Below, piece after piece: positions 17,727 to 28,084 of a stretch of 64,000 bases of DNA. The stretch's first letter is position 1. Every line of letters starts with the position of its first letter. Origin of the DNA: Blautia faecicola (GTDB taxonomy: Bacteria; Bacillota; Clostridia; Lachnospirales; Lachnospiraceae); the NCBI RefSeq assembly GCF_004123145.1, contig NZ_SDKC01000001.1:3381501-3445500 (forward strand), given 5' to 3'. The notes under the pieces were generated by a model. It ran no database searches. It was not told the DNA's origin and saw only the letters and a list, made by a program, of their open reading frames with translations. The position numbers and the translations under genes are program-made.

Positions 17727-18767
17727 ATGGGATCATTATTATCTTACAGTGGTCTGACCACGAAGATCCGAGCCATGCAGAGCAGACTGCTGACTGATGA
17801 GCAGTACCGGGAACTGGCAGAACTCAAAAGCGTTCCCCAGGCAGTTACCTATCTGAAACAGCAGCCCGCTTATGAAGCGATTCTGGACTCTCTCTCAGAA
17901 GAGGCTCTGCACCGCGGAAAGATTGAACAGCTTCTGGTGAATTCGATTTATCGCGATTTTACCAAGATTTATCAGTTTTCCAACATGGAGCAGCGCAAAT
18001 TTCTCAATCTTTATTTCGGACGATACGAAGTGTCCATCATGAAAGAATGTCTGAATAAAATCTTTGACCACAGAGATGTAAATCTGGATCTTTCTTTATT
18101 CAAACCATTCTTTGATAAGCACTCACAGCTGGATATCAACCTGCTGACCGCGTCCCAGTCCATGGAAGAATTTGTCAGTCATCTGCGGGGAACCAGTTAT
18201 TACCAGCCACTGACAGCACTGTCCGGTCTGGAAACACCAACGCTTTTTGACTACGAGATGGCACTGGATCTTTCTTATTTTTCTGCCATATGGAAGACAA
18301 AAGACAAGATTCTCTCCAAAAAGAACTTGGAAGAGATCACCAAAGCCTACGGAAACAAATTTGATCTGCTGAATCTTCAGTGGATCTACCGTTCCAAACA
18401 GTATTACCATATGACCGCTGCCGATATCTATGCACTGCTGATTCCTGTGAATTACAAGCTGCATAAAAAGGATATCGCTGCTCTGGTAGAAGCTGAGACG
18501 ATGACAGCATTCGAATCACTTCTTGACCGGACCTACTATGGACGACGTTACGAAAAACTGAACTCACATACGCTTGAAGAGATGTACAGCAGCATCATGA
18601 AACATGTCCTTTCCGGAGAAAGCAAAGCGGATCCTTATTCGGTATCCACAATCTACTGCTACCTCTACCACAAAGAACATGAGATCGACCGGCTGACAAC
18701 GGTACTCGAATGTATTCGTTACAGTATCCCACCGGAAGACACCATGCGCTATATCTCGAAATCGTAA
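17727..18767 (+). CDS. ntpC: V/A-type ATPase subunit C (d-like)
   Basis: A 346-aa AC39/subunit C family protein that caps the rotor ring and links it to the central stalk. Typical features: YSGLTTKIRAMQSRLLTDEQYREL near the start (partial), the repeated helical bundle, and the YEVSIMKECLNKIF segment. The start ATG at 17727 has AGGA upstream; an upstream in-frame ATG (17685) lies inside the previous gene and is less likely. Confidence 0.9.
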   Translation: MGSLLSYSGLTTKIRAMQSRLLTDEQYRELAELKSVPQAVTYLKQQPAYEAILDSLSEEALHRGKIEQLLVNSIYRDFTKIYQFSNMEQRKFLNLYFGRYEVSIMKECLNKIFDHRDVNLDLSLFKPFFDKHSQLDINLLTASQSMEEFVSHLRGTSYYQPLTALSGLETPTLFDYEMALDLSYFSAIWKTKDKILSKKNLEEITKAYGNKFDLLNLQWIYRSKQYYHMTAADIYALLIPVNYKLHKKDIAALVEAETMTAFESLLDRTYYGRRYEKLNSHTLEEMYSSIMKHVLSGESKADPYSVSTIYCYLYHKEHEIDRLTTVLECIRYSIPPEDTMRYISKS

Positions 18768-18794
18768 GTAAAAAAAGCACCGGGGGATGTAATT

Positions 18795-20735
18795 ATGATT
18801 GAAAAAATGCAATTTGTAAGCATCACCGGACCAAAAGCCGATATTGACCGGGTGGTGGATCAGTATCTTTCCCGATACGAGATCCATCTGGAAAATGCTC
18901 TTGCACAGCTGCAGACGTTAAAAACACTGACTCCTTATCTGCAGATCAATCCCTACAAAGGACTTCTGGCAAAAGCACTGGAATACGAAAAGCTTTTGGA
19001 CTCCGGAAACATCCAGACGAATCTCACCATGACGCTGGATGAGGCGGTCGCACTGATCGAATCCTTCGATCAACAGCTGACCCGAATCAACGAACAGAAA
19101 AAAGAGCTGGAAGATCAGAAAAAAGAGCTGGAAGAACTCCTGACACAGCTGGAACCTTTCCTCTCACTTGACTTTGATATTTCCCGTTTTCTGCAGTTCC
19201 GCTATATGACCTGCCGGTTTGGTCGTATCAGCAGGGAATATTACAACAAATTTGAAACGTATGTCTATGGCAGTGAAGAGACACTCTTCTACCCATGTCA
19301 TAAAAATGACCGGTATATCTGGGGCTTTTATTTCTGCCCGACCAAAGTGACTGACCGGATCGATGCAGTCTACGCATCCATGCATTTTGAACAGCTGGAT
19401 GTTCCTGAAAAGCTTTACGGCATTCCTTCTCAGGTACAGGTACAGTTAACCGGACAGTTGCAGCAGACAGAAAAAGAGCTGACAAAACTACAGGATACCA
19501 TTGCCGAACTGCTGCAAAAGCAGGGTGAAAAACTCTATGCCGCCACACGGAAACTGGAAAGTCAGTCCCGCAACTTCGATATCCGCCGGCTTGCCGCCTG
19601 CACCAAAGAAGATAACCGGGAAGTCTTTTATATCCTGTGCGGCTGGATGTCTGTCACAGATGCCACAGCTTTTCAGAAAGAAATCGCGGATGATCAGAAT
19701 CTCTACTGTTTCGTAGAGACAGATCCGTATTCCACAGCACACGGCGAACCGCCGACCAAGTTAAAGAATCCGAAGATCTTCCGTCCTTTTGAGATGTTTG
19801 TGAAAATGTACGGTCTGCCGTCCTATCACGAGATGGATCCTACGATCTTCGTGGCACTGACCTATATGTTTATCTTCGGTGCGATGTTCGGTGATGCCGG
19901 TCAGGGAGTCTGCCTGGTGATCGGTGGATTTCTTCTGTATAAGTTTAAGAAGATGGATCTGGCGGCCATCATCGGTACTGCAGGTATTTTCTCCACTTTC
20001 TTCGGTCTGATGTTCGGCAGCATCTTCGGTTTTGAAGATGTGATCCCCGCTCTCTGGCTGCGTCCGGTGGAGGCGATGTCCAATCTGCCGTTCCTTGGCA
20101 CGTTAAATACGGTATTTGTCGTTGCAATCGCTTTCGGTATGTTCCTGATCCTGATTACAATGATCTTTCATATTATTAATGCCGTTCGCATGAAAGATGT
20201 AGAAGGCATTTGGTTTGACCAGAATGCTGTGGCAGGACTGGTGTTCTACGGTTCCCTGGTCGCTGTGATCTTCCTGTTTATGACAGGTCACACCCTTCCC
20301 GCAGGTGCGGTTCTCGGCGTGATGTTCGGTATTCCGTTAGTGATCATTATGCTGAAGGAGCCTCTGGCAAGAATGGTGAAAAAAGAAAGTCCCGTCATCG
20401 AGGGAAGCAAGGGCATGTATTTTGTACAGAGCTTTTTTGAACTCTTCGAAGTCATGTTAAGTTATCTGTCCAACACCCTTTCTTTCGTCCGTATCGGCGC
20501 TTTCGCCGTCAGCCATGCCGCTATGATGGAAGTCGTACTGATGCTTGCCGGTGCAGAAGCCGGAAGCCCGAACTGGATCGTCGTGATCCTTGGAAATATT
20601 TTCGTTACCGCGATGGAGGGTCTTATCGTAGGTATCCAGGTACTCCGTCTCGAATATTATGAGATGTTCAGCCGTTTCTATAAAGGAAGCGGAAGAGCTT
20701 TTCAGCCATTTTTAAAAAAATCCAAAAATAAATAA
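18795..20735 (+). CDS. ntpI: V/A-type ATPase membrane subunit I (a-like)
   Basis: A 646-aa stator subunit with a cytosolic N-terminal half containing coiled coil (EQKKELEDQKKELEELLTQLE) and a C-terminal half with about eight membrane segments. The FGAMFGDAGQGV and the helix with SYLSNTLSFVRIGAFAVSHA are family signatures; the Arg in SFVRIGAF is the half-channel Arg equivalent. Slightly short of the family's ~650-660 aa. It sits between subunits C and K, the usual order C-I-K. Confidence 0.95.
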   Translation: MIEKMQFVSITGPKADIDRVVDQYLSRYEIHLENALAQLQTLKTLTPYLQINPYKGLLAKALEYEKLLDSGNIQTNLTMTLDEAVALIESFDQQLTRINEQKKELEDQKKELEELLTQLEPFLSLDFDISRFLQFRYMTCRFGRISREYYNKFETYVYGSEETLFYPCHKNDRYIWGFYFCPTKVTDRIDAVYASMHFEQLDVPEKLYGIPSQVQVQLTGQLQQTEKELTKLQDTIAELLQKQGEKLYAATRKLESQSRNFDIRRLAACTKEDNREVFYILCGWMSVTDATAFQKEIADDQNLYCFVETDPYSTAHGEPPTKLKNPKIFRPFEMFVKMYGLPSYHEMDPTIFVALTYMFIFGAMFGDAGQGVCLVIGGFLLYKFKKMDLAAIIGTAGIFSTFFGLMFGSIFGFEDVIPALWLRPVEAMSNLPFLGTLNTVFVVAIAFGMFLILITMIFHIINAVRMKDVEGIWFDQNAVAGLVFYGSLVAVIFLFMTGHTLPAGAVLGVMFGIPLVIIMLKEPLARMVKKESPVIEGSKGMYFVQSFFELFEVMLSYLSNTLSFVRIGAFAVSHAAMMEVVLMLAGAEAGSPNWIVVILGNIFVTAMEGLIVGIQVLRLEYYEMFSRFYKGSGRAFQPFLKKSKNK

Positions 20736-20751
20736 GCAGGAGGATATTATT

Positions 20752-21186
20752 ATGTCAACTATTATCGAAATTCTTACCGCCGTAGCACTGATTCTCAGCA
20801 TCATCATCCCGGGAGGCGCATTTCTTCTGGGCGAGAGAAACAAAAAACGTTACAAAAAGTCTCTGGCAGTCAACTGTTTCTTCTTCTTTGGCACACTCCT
20901 TGTAGGAACCATCGCCATGTTCGCCGGTGCGCAGAACGTACAGGCTGCTACTGATGCAGCCGGAAGTGGTCTTGCAACCGGTCTTGGCTATCTCGGTGCC
21001 GCTCTCGTAACCGGCCTGTCCGGTATCGGTTCCGGTATCGCCGTAGCAAGTTCTGCAAGTGCAGCCCTGGGTGCTATCAGTGAAGACGGTTCCCTGTTCG
21101 GTAAATCCATGATCTTCGTAGCCATGGCAGAAGGTATTGCTCTGTATGGTCTGATCATTTCCTTCATGATCTTAGGTAAACTTTAA
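20752..21186 (+). CDS. ntpK: V/A-type ATPase rotor ring subunit K (c-like)
   Basis: A 144-aa protein with four membrane segments, a fused double hairpin. Only the second hairpin keeps the ion-binding Glu (FVAMAEGIALYGLI). In the Na+-pumping Enterococcus NtpK a Gln lies in the GIAQGK stretch; here the stretch is GIGSGIAVASSASA, with Val at that place, and no TQG triad is seen in hairpin 1. That disfavours the Enterococcus-type Na+ site; this is from memory of the family, not an alignment. Confidence 0.93.
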   Translation: MSTIIEILTAVALILSIIIPGGAFLLGERNKKRYKKSLAVNCFFFFGTLLVGTIAMFAGAQNVQAATDAAGSGLATGLGYLGAALVTGLSGIGSGIAVASSASAALGAISEDGSLFGKSMIFVAMAEGIALYGLIISFMILGKL

Positions 21187-21209
21187 TCCTTACAAAGAGG
21201 TTTTGCTTT

Positions 21210-21518
21210 ATGAAAATGTATCTGATCAGTGACAACATCGACACCCAGACGGGCATGCGGCTCGCCGGGGTGGACGGTGTGGTGGTGCACGAAAGAGAAG
21301 AACTGCGCACCGCTCTGGAAACGGCTCTGGCCGATAAAGAAATCGGGATTCTTCTGCTGACAGAAAAGTTCGGCAGAGAATTCCCGGAAATTGTGGATGA
21401 GGTGAAGCTCCATCACAAGGTACCTCTGATCGTGGAGATCCCCGACCGTCACGGTACCGGCCGGAAACCGGATTTTATCACCTCTTATGTCAACGAAGCC
21501 ATTGGACTAAAACTGTAA
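21210..21518 (+). CDS. ntpF: V/A-type ATPase subunit F
   Basis: A 102-aa central-shaft subunit. The Rossmann-like fold is seen in MYLISDNIDTQTGMRLAGVDG, EIGILLLTEKFGREFPE and KVPLIVEIPDRHG, the usual subunit F blocks. Short spacing to both neighbours within the operon. Confidence 0.9.
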   Translation: MKMYLISDNIDTQTGMRLAGVDGVVVHEREELRTALETALADKEIGILLLTEKFGREFPEIVDEVKLHHKVPLIVEIPDRHGTGRKPDFITSYVNEAIGLKL

Positions 21519-21543
21519 CTATAAATCAAAGAGGGTGAATACA

Positions 21544-22131
21544 TTGACTATCGAAGAAAAATTACAGCATTTTTATACAGCCTCCATCGACAGTGCCATG
21601 CTGGAGGCACAGCAGGTGCAGACACAGCATCAGGAAGCCCTGGATAAGATTTTCCAGGAACATAAAGAGACCAAAGAACGGCAGATTCAGTCTCATATTC
21701 AGGCGGAAACGGACAATCTCAAACGCGAGATCAACAAAACCGTCTCTGCCAGACAGCTGGAATACCGCCGTCTTCTTTCCGATAAGACCGAAGAGATCAA
21801 GCAGCAACTGTTTCACGATGTGGCGGAGCGTCTTGCACAGTTTCGCTCCACACCGGAATATCTGGAATATCTCTCCCGGCGGATCCAGGAAGCCCGCGAC
21901 TTTGCCGGAGAAGATGCCCTTGTGGTTTATCTTGATCCCGCAGACCAGAACTGGATCCCGGAACTTGCCGCACGCTTCGGCTTTGCCCCGGTAGTATCCA
22001 GAGAAGCTTTCATGGGCGGTATGCGCGCCGTGATCCGCTCCAAAAATATATTGATAGACAACTCATTTGCTACTTTACTCAGGGAAGCAAAAGAAGAATT
22101 TGTCTTTGCCGGAGGTATGACAGATGAATAA
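21544..22131 (+). CDS. ntpE: V/A-type ATPase peripheral-stalk subunit E
   Basis: A 195-aa stalk protein: N-terminal coiled coil (HQEALDKIFQEHKETKERQ) and globular C-terminal part (SRREAFMGGMRA-type block: VVSREAFMGGMRAVIRSKN), as in subunit E. The TTG at 21544 is preferred because GAGGGTG lies 6 bases upstream; an upstream GTG (21535) overlaps that site. It overlaps the start of ntpA by 8 bases. Confidence 0.88.
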   Translation: MTIEEKLQHFYTASIDSAMLEAQQVQTQHQEALDKIFQEHKETKERQIQSHIQAETDNLKREINKTVSARQLEYRRLLSDKTEEIKQQLFHDVAERLAQFRSTPEYLEYLSRRIQEARDFAGEDALVVYLDPADQNWIPELAARFGFAPVVSREAFMGGMRAVIRSKNILIDNSFATLLREAKEEFVFAGGMTDE

Positions 22132-23890
22132 AAAAGGAATCATTTATGGAATCAACGGACCAGTTATTTACCTGAAAGGAAATACTGGTCTTCGTATGTC
22201 TGAGATGGTACATGTCGGCGAGGAGTATCTGGTAGGGGAAGTCATCTCCCTGTCAAAGAAAGCCACCACCGTACAGGTCTTCGAGGAGACCACCGGTCTG
22301 AAACCCGGCGCAGAAGTTGTCGGAACCGGAGATGCCATCTCCGTAACACTGGGACCCGGGATTCTGAACAACATTTTCGACGGTATCGAGCGTCCGTTAA
22401 GTGAGATCGCCGCCCGTTCCGGCAAATACATCACCCGTGGTGTCAGCGTCGACTCTCTGGACACCGCAAAAAAATGGGATGTTCATGTGACCGTCTCCGA
22501 GGGCGATCATGTGACCGGCGGAACCGTCATCGCAGAAACCCAGGAAACTGCAAGTATCCTTCACAAATCCATGGTTCCTCCGGATGTGGAGGGAACCGTT
22601 ATCAAAGCAGCCGCTGACGGCGCTTACACGATCCTGGATCCGATCGTCACACTGGAACTTGATGACGGAACCACAAAAGAACTGACGCTGTGCCAGAAAT
22701 GGCCGATCCGTGTCCCGCGTCCGACCAAAAGACGTTTCCCGGCATCCAAACCGCTGATCACCGGTCAGCGTATCCTGGATACCATGTTCCCGATCGCAAA
22801 AGGCGGCACTGCCGCTGTCCCGGGTGGTTTCGGTACCGGAAAAACCATGACGCAGCACCAGATCGCCAAGTGGTCCGATGCGGATATCATCATCTATATC
22901 GGCTGCGGCGAGCGTGGGAACGAGATGACACAGGTACTCGAAGAGTTCGGGGAACTGGTGGATCCGAAAACCGGGCATCCGCTGATGAACCGTACCGCTC
23001 TGATCGCCAACACTTCCAACATGCCGGTTGCTGCCCGTGAGGCTTCAATCTACACCGGTCTGACACTGGCAGAATATTACCGTGACATGGGTTACGATGT
23101 CGCGATCATGGCAGACTCCACCTCCCGTTGGGCAGAGGCGCTGCGTGAGCTTTCCGGACGTCTGGAAGAAATGCCTGCCGAGGAAGGTTTCCCGGCTTAT
23201 CTGGCTTCCCGTCTGTCCGCTTTCTATGAGAGAGCCGGCATGATGGAAAACCTGAACGGAACCGAGGGAAGCGTATCGATCATCGGTGCCGTATCCCCGC
23301 AGGGCGGCGATTTCTCCGAACCGGTTACGATGAACACCAAACGTTTCGTCCGCTGTTTCTGGGGACTGGACAAATCACTGGCTTACGCGAGACATTTCCC
23401 GGCGATCCACTGGCTGACCAGTTACAGCGAATATCTGAATGATCTGGCACCATGGTATCAGACCCATGTAAATAAAAACTTTATTGATCTTAGAAATCAA
23501 ATCATGGCTCTTTTAAATACCGAGAGCAGCCTGATGGAAATCGTAAAACTGATCGGCAGCGACGTTCTCCCGGATGACCAGAAACTGATCCTCGAGATCG
23601 CCCGTGTGATCCGTCTGGGCTTCTTACAGCAGAACGCCTTCCATGCAGACGATACCTGCGTACCGCTGGAAAAGCAGTATAAGATGATGGAAATCATTTT
23701 ATATCTGTATAAAAAAGCAAAAGCCCTGGTAACCATGGGTATGCCTATGTCTGTCCTGAAAGAGGACAATATTTTCGAAAAGATCATCGCCATCAAATAC
23801 GATGTGCCAAACGACAAACCGGAAATGTTTGATGATTATAAAAAAGCAGTAGATACCTTCTACGATAAAGTACTGGAAAAGAACGGATAA
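22124..23890 (+). CDS. ntpA: V/A-type ATPase catalytic subunit A
   Basis: The 588-aa catalytic subunit. P-loop in [17 protein letters not shown] (about 234-250; most relatives have GPFGSGKT), the A-subunit insertion ([15 protein letters not shown]) near residue 165, the [11 protein letters not shown] block with the catalytic Glu, and [15 protein letters not shown]. Full length. The start overlaps ntpE. Confidence 0.98.
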   Translation: MNKKGIIYGINGPVIYLKGNTGLRMSEMVHVGEEYLVGEVISLSKKATTVQVFEETTGLKPGAEVVGTGDAISVTLGPGILNNIFDGIERPLSEIAARSGKYITRGVSVDSLDTAKKWDVHVTVSEGDHVTGGTVIAETQETASILHKSMVPPDVEGTVIKAAADGAYTILDPIVTLELDDGTTKELTLCQKWPIRVPRPTKRRFPASKPLITGQRILDTMFPIAKGGTAAVPGGFGTGKTMTQHQIAKWSDADIIIYIGCGERGNEMTQVLEEFGELVDPKTGHPLMNRTALIANTSNMPVAAREASIYTGLTLAEYYRDMGYDVAIMADSTSRWAEALRELSGRLEEMPAEEGFPAYLASRLSAFYERAGMMENLNGTEGSVSIIGAVSPQGGDFSEPVTMNTKRFVRCFWGLDKSLAYARHFPAIHWLTSYSEYLNDLAPWYQTHVNKNFIDLRNQIMALLNTESSLMEIVKLIGSDVLPDDQKLILEIARVIRLGFLQQNAFHADDTCVPLEKQYKMMEIILYLYKKAKALVTMGMPMSVLKEDNIFEKIIAIKYDVPNDKPEMFDDYKKAVDTFYDKVLEKNG

Positions 23891-23903
23891 GGAGGATGGA
23901 ATT

Positions 23904-25331
23904 ATGGCAATTGAATATCTTGGCTTAAGTGAAATCAATGGTCCTCTGGTAGTTCTGGAGGGTGTCAAAAATGCAGCATATGAAGAGATTGTAGAATTTA
24001 CCATCGACGGAAAAGAAAAGAAACTGGGACGAATTGTGGAGGTCTACGAGGACAAAGCCGTGATCCAGGTTTTCGAGGGTTCCGACAATATGTCCCTCGA
24101 CAACACCCACACCCGTCTGACCGGTCACCCGATGGAGATCGGTCTTTCCGAGAAGATCCTGGGACGTACCTTCGACGGTATCGGCAACCCGATCGACGGT
24201 CTGGGACCGATCGTGGCAGACACCAAGGCAAATATCAACGGTCTGCCGTTAAATCCGGTCACCCGTGAATATCCGCGTAACTATATCCGTACCGGTATCT
24301 CCGCAATCGATGGTCTGACCACCCTGATCCGTGGACAGAAGCTTCCGATTTTCTCCGGAAACGGTCTTCCTCACGATCAGCTTGCCGCACAGATCGTACA
24401 GCAGGCTTCTTTGGGTGACAACACTGATGAAAAATTCGCCATCGTGTTCGCAGCGATGGGTGTCAAATACGATGTCGCTGAGTTCTTCCGCCGTACCTTC
24501 GAGGAAAGCGGTGTATCTGACCACGTAGTCATGTACCTGAACCTGGCAAATGACCCGGTCGTCGAGCGACTGATCACACCAAAGGTGGCACTGACTGCCG
24601 CTGAGTATCTGGCTTTTGAAAAAGGTATGCACATTCTGGTTATTCTGACCGATATTACCTCTTTCTGTGAGGCGATGCGAGAAGTATCTTCCTCCAAGGG
24701 CGAGATTCCTTCCCGTAAAGGTTATCCGGGTTATCTCTACAGTGAACTGGCTACGCTTTACGAGCGTGCCGGTATCGTACAGGGCGGCACCGGATCGGTC
24801 ACACAGATCCCGATCCTGACCATGCCGAACGACGATATCACCCACCCGATCCCTGACCTGACCGGGTATATCACCGAAGGTCAGATCGTTCTGGACCGAC
24901 AGCTTCACGGACAGGCGATCTATCCACCGATCAACGTACTGCCGTCTCTGTCCCGTCTGATGAAGGATGGTATCGGTAAGGGATATACCAGAGAAGATCA
25001 CCAGGACGTAGCGAACCAGCTGTTCTCCTGCTACGCAAAAGTAGGAGATGCCAGAGCACTTGCTTCCGTTATCGGTGAAGATGAACTCTCTCCGTTGGAT
25101 AAGAAATATCTGATTTTCGGAAATGCTTTTGAACATGAATTTGTCGGTCAGGGACCGATGGAAAACCGTACGATCACAGAAACGCTGGATATCGGCTGGA
25201 AACTGCTCGGTCTGCTTCCGAAAGAGGAACTTGACCGTATCGATACGAAGGTGCTGAATCAGTATTATCAGCCGACCGACATTGATCTTGTGGAACAGGC
25301 TGTCGCTGACGCGAAGTCTATGATGGAATAA
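23904..25331 (+). CDS. ntpB: V/A-type ATPase subunit B
   Basis: The 475-aa non-catalytic nucleotide-binding subunit. As usual the P-loop is replaced: [21 protein letters not shown]. Further marks are [10 protein letters not shown]-type [14 protein letters not shown] and [22 protein letters not shown] (partial). AAGGAGG lies 8 bases before ATG. Full length. Confidence 0.97.
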   Translation: MAIEYLGLSEINGPLVVLEGVKNAAYEEIVEFTIDGKEKKLGRIVEVYEDKAVIQVFEGSDNMSLDNTHTRLTGHPMEIGLSEKILGRTFDGIGNPIDGLGPIVADTKANINGLPLNPVTREYPRNYIRTGISAIDGLTTLIRGQKLPIFSGNGLPHDQLAAQIVQQASLGDNTDEKFAIVFAAMGVKYDVAEFFRRTFEESGVSDHVVMYLNLANDPVVERLITPKVALTAAEYLAFEKGMHILVILTDITSFCEAMREVSSSKGEIPSRKGYPGYLYSELATLYERAGIVQGGTGSVTQIPILTMPNDDITHPIPDLTGYITEGQIVLDRQLHGQAIYPPINVLPSLSRLMKDGIGKGYTREDHQDVANQLFSCYAKVGDARALASVIGEDELSPLDKKYLIFGNAFEHEFVGQGPMENRTITETLDIGWKLLGLLPKEELDRIDTKVLNQYYQPTDIDLVEQAVADAKSMME

Positions 25332-25344
25332 AAGGGGGGATTTT

Positions 25345-25968
25345 ATGGATCCAAATACCTTCCCTACCAAGGGAAATCTGATCCTTGCCAAGAATTCCCT
25401 GGCGCTTTCTCTCCAGGGATTCGACCTGATGGATAAGAAACGAAATATCCTGATCCGTGAAATGATGAACCTGATCGATGAGGCGAAGGGTATCCAGTCG
25501 CAGATCGATGTGACCTTCCGTGAGGCGTATGCGGCGTTGCAGCGGGCAAATATGGAGATCGGTATTAATACGGTACAGACGATTTCTTATACGGTTCCGA
25601 TCGAGGATTCGATTCGTATCAAGACCAGAAGTATCATGGGTACGGAGATTCCGTTGGTGGAATCGGAATCTTCCGGGGATGCTCCGACGTATGCGTTTTA
25701 TAGCACAAAGGAATCTCTGGATGCGGCGAAGCATGCGTTTGAGAAGGTGAAAGAGCTGACGATCCGGCTCTCCATGGTGGAAAATGCAGCGTACCGGCTG
25801 GCAGCGAATATCAAGAAGACGCAGAAACGGGCAAACGCGCTGAAGAATATCACGATTCCTCATTATGAGCAGCTGACGAAAGACATCAGCAATGCACTGG
25901 AGGAGAAGGAGAGAGAGGAATTTACCAGGCTGAAGGTGATTAAGAGGATGAAAGGAGCCGGGGGGTAA
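25345..25968 (+). CDS. ntpD: V/A-type ATPase central-shaft subunit D
   Basis: The 207-aa rotor axle of the V1 head, mostly two long helices (TKGNLILAKNSLALSLQGFD; RLAANIKKTQKRANALKNI). Last gene of the operon; its stop codon lies inside the terminator hairpin. Confidence 0.95.
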   Translation: MDPNTFPTKGNLILAKNSLALSLQGFDLMDKKRNILIREMMNLIDEAKGIQSQIDVTFREAYAALQRANMEIGINTVQTISYTVPIEDSIRIKTRSIMGTEIPLVESESSGDAPTYAFYSTKESLDAAKHAFEKVKELTIRLSMVENAAYRLAANIKKTQKRANALKNITIPHYEQLTKDISNALEEKEREEFTRLKVIKRMKGAGG

Positions 25969-25985
25969 ACCCCGGCTCCTTTTTT
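25951..25985 (+). terminator. Terminator of the V/A-type ATPase operon
   Basis: AGGAGCCGGGG pairs with CCCCGGCTCCT around GGTAAA, followed by TTTTTT. The hairpin includes the ntpD stop codon. Confidence 0.9.
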
Positions 25986-26003
25986 GTTGCATTGCATATC
26001 AAT

Positions 26004-26024
26004 AATTGGTCCAGTGGACCAATT
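26004..26024. promoter_or_regulatory. Perfect 9-bp palindrome
   Basis: AATTGGTCC-AGT-GGACCAATT, followed by TTTG. It stands 20 bases past the V-ATPase terminator at the left edge of the gene-free region; it could be a weak second terminator or a protein site. Confidence 0.35.
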
Positions 26025-26317
26025 TTGATTATGTTACCTCGGCCACCGGTCCTCTTTCTTCGGAAGTGGCTGGAATTTTTTGTGTGGGGCGGTCTGGTAC
26101 CAGTAGGCTACGCTGGCTACGTCATCCTAGAGCGTGTCTGAAAAATCATTTCCGCAATCCGCAAGTCCCAGTTTGTGGGAGATTTTACCATTCTCGACTT
26201 CTATTGCAAGATAAAAAGTGTTAAATTTCCTCTTTCACACAAAATCGTGTTTTCTTTAAATTGTTTGAAAATTCACTACAATTTTCTCCACTATTTGACT
26301 ACAAAAAAGTCAATAGG

Positions 26318-26724
26318 TTTTCCACACTCTTTTTGTCGAAACAGCGATTTATCACTTATTCACAAAACATTTGTTTCTTTTTTCGTTATGTAAATCACGG
26401 TTGTCCACACGAAAAAATGTGGATAAAGTGGATAACTTTGTGTATAACTTGATTTTACGGCATTTCCAGCATTTTCCTGTGTGGATAACTGGAGTATAAC
26501 TTTTTCACTATCCACCGCAATTGTGTGAATTTCAGACACAACTTGGTACTTTTTAACAAAAGCCTCTTTTTATCGCTGTTTTCGCCGGTTTCTCACCGGC
26601 ATTTTTCCTATGTGGCACCTGTCCGTTTTGCGTTTTTACAGGGCGGATCTGTGTCTTTCTTGTAACGACACTTCGGTTCGTCATATCTTTCCCCCGGCTT
26701 TCGTCAATTTTTCTGTTATCCACA
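26318..26724. other. DnaA-box cluster in a ~930-bp gene-free, AT-rich region
   Basis: The gap 25986-26919 carries no convincing gene. It holds three perfect DnaA boxes: TGTGGATAA at 26418-26426 and 26480-26488 (minus orientation) and TTATCCACA at 26716-26724 (plus). Boxes fitting TTWTNCACA occur at 26318-26326, 26356-26364 and, on the other strand, 26439-26447 (TGTGTATAA); one-mismatch copies are at 26401-26409 and 26427-26435. The left flank (26210-26310) is very AT-rich. This density resembles an oriC or a dnaA promoter region, yet dnaA, dnaN and rpmH are absent from the window. It may be an origin, a DnaA-titrating or regulatory site, or a relic. Confidence 0.5.
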
Positions 26725-26919
26725 TCACAATACACAGCTCACAAGCCTTGTCGCTCTACAGATTTGTTATTACTGTAGTAAAAAGCATACAGTGCAAAGA
26801 GATACTTTTTCTATTTCTCTGTACTATATGCTTTCAACATTCCTCTTCTGTTTCTATTGTTTCATCCCCTGTCCAAAGATGTCGGACAAACTCAAAATCT
26901 TTCTGCAAGCAAACTTGCG

Positions 26920-27864
26920 TCAACCTTCTGCCCTTTTGCCCCTGGTATCATACAGATCCTGCTGTGCCGAATTCACGCAGTTAGCGCCGTCTGCTGCCGC
27001 CGTAATGATCTGGCGCAGTTCCTTGGTTCGGATGTCCCCTGCTGCGTAGATGCCCGGCACGCTGGTTCTTCCGTCTTCGCCGGCTTTGATATATCCGTAC
27101 GCATCCAGTTCCACCAGTCCTTTTACAAATCCCGTATCCGGTACGGTTCCCACGGCAATAAAGACACCGTCCACATCCAGCTGATGTTCCTCACCAGTCT
27201 TTGTCTGTTTCAGAGTTATCCACTGTACCTGCTGCTCTCCGCCGATCTTTTCCACCGTAGTATCCCAGATACAGGTGACATTGTGGAAACCTTTCAGCGC
27301 ATCCTGCAGTACCTGCGCCGCCCGCAACTGATCTCTCCGGTGGATCAGATATACCTGCTTACAGCTTCGCGCCAGGAAAATTGCATCCTCCACAGCCACA
27401 TCACCGCCACCGACAACAGCCACCGTCTTATCCTTAAAGAAAGCCCCGTCACAGGTCGCACAATAAGAAACTCCCACCCCGGACAACTCTTCCTCCCCGG
27501 GAACCTCCAGCTTCCGATGCACCGCACCCGCCGCCAGAACAACCGCCTTTCCACGATAATCCGCCTTCTTCGTGTGAACAACCTTCCAGTCTCCGTCCAG
27601 TGAAATCCCCTTCACCTTCCCTCTCACAATCTCCACACCAAGCCCGGTCACATGCTCCTTCATCTTCTCCGCCAGTTCCAGTCCCCCAATCCCCGGCAGC
27701 CCCGGATAATTATCCACCTCATACGTGTTCACAATCTGACCGCCCTGAATAAACCCACTCTCCAGAATAACCACCTTCAACCCGGCACGCTTCCCATAAA
27801 CCCCCGCCGTCAACCCCGCCGGCCCAGAGCCTACAATAATCATATCATACACATTCTCACACAT
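26920..27864 (-). CDS. trxB: Thioredoxin reductase
   Basis: A 314-aa flavoprotein that reduces thioredoxin with NADPH. FAD motif GSGPAG (12-17), redox-active CATC (Cys135, Cys138) in SYCATCDG, the NADPH motif GGGDVAVEDA, and the C-terminal FAD motif YAAGDIR. Normal length. The 5' half of the gene has an unusually G-rich coding strand compared with the 3' half. It stands alone, with no trxA adjacent. Confidence 0.96.
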   Translation of the reverse strand: MCENVYDMIIVGSGPAGLTAGVYGKRAGLKVVILESGFIQGGQIVNTYEVDNYPGLPGIGGLELAEKMKEHVTGLGVEIVRGKVKGISLDGDWKVVHTKKADYRGKAVVLAAGAVHRKLEVPGEEELSGVGVSYCATCDGAFFKDKTVAVVGGGDVAVEDAIFLARSCKQVYLIHRRDQLRAAQVLQDALKGFHNVTCIWDTTVEKIGGEQQVQWITLKQTKTGEEHQLDVDGVFIAVGTVPDTGFVKGLVELDAYGYIKAGEDGRTSVPGIYAAGDIRTKELRQIITAAADGANCVNSAQQDLYDTRGKRAEG

Positions 27865-28084
27865 ACACTTCGTCTCCTTTATCTCATAAATGAATTATCA
27901 TAAAACCTTCACTGGATTGCCCATCACCCAACACCGATTGCAGCAACCATTTCCCCCATTCCATTAAAATTTGTAGAAATCATTTTTTCAGCCCATATTT
28001 CTCCGTCCCCACTGGCTACATTCTAACATATTTCCTCATCGATTCCCATACACTGATAGTAATTCCCACCTCCCATGGAGTCCT

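Noticed and set aside
26318-26724. Firm call of oriC
   Set aside because: dnaA, dnaN, rpmH and a clear switch in gene orientation are missing, and the downstream housekeeping genes do not all point away from this site; kept only as a candidate.
26553-26735. 60-aa minus-strand frame in the DnaA-box region
   Set aside because: No ribosome site, no family, and it overlaps a perfect DnaA box; base composition is non-coding.
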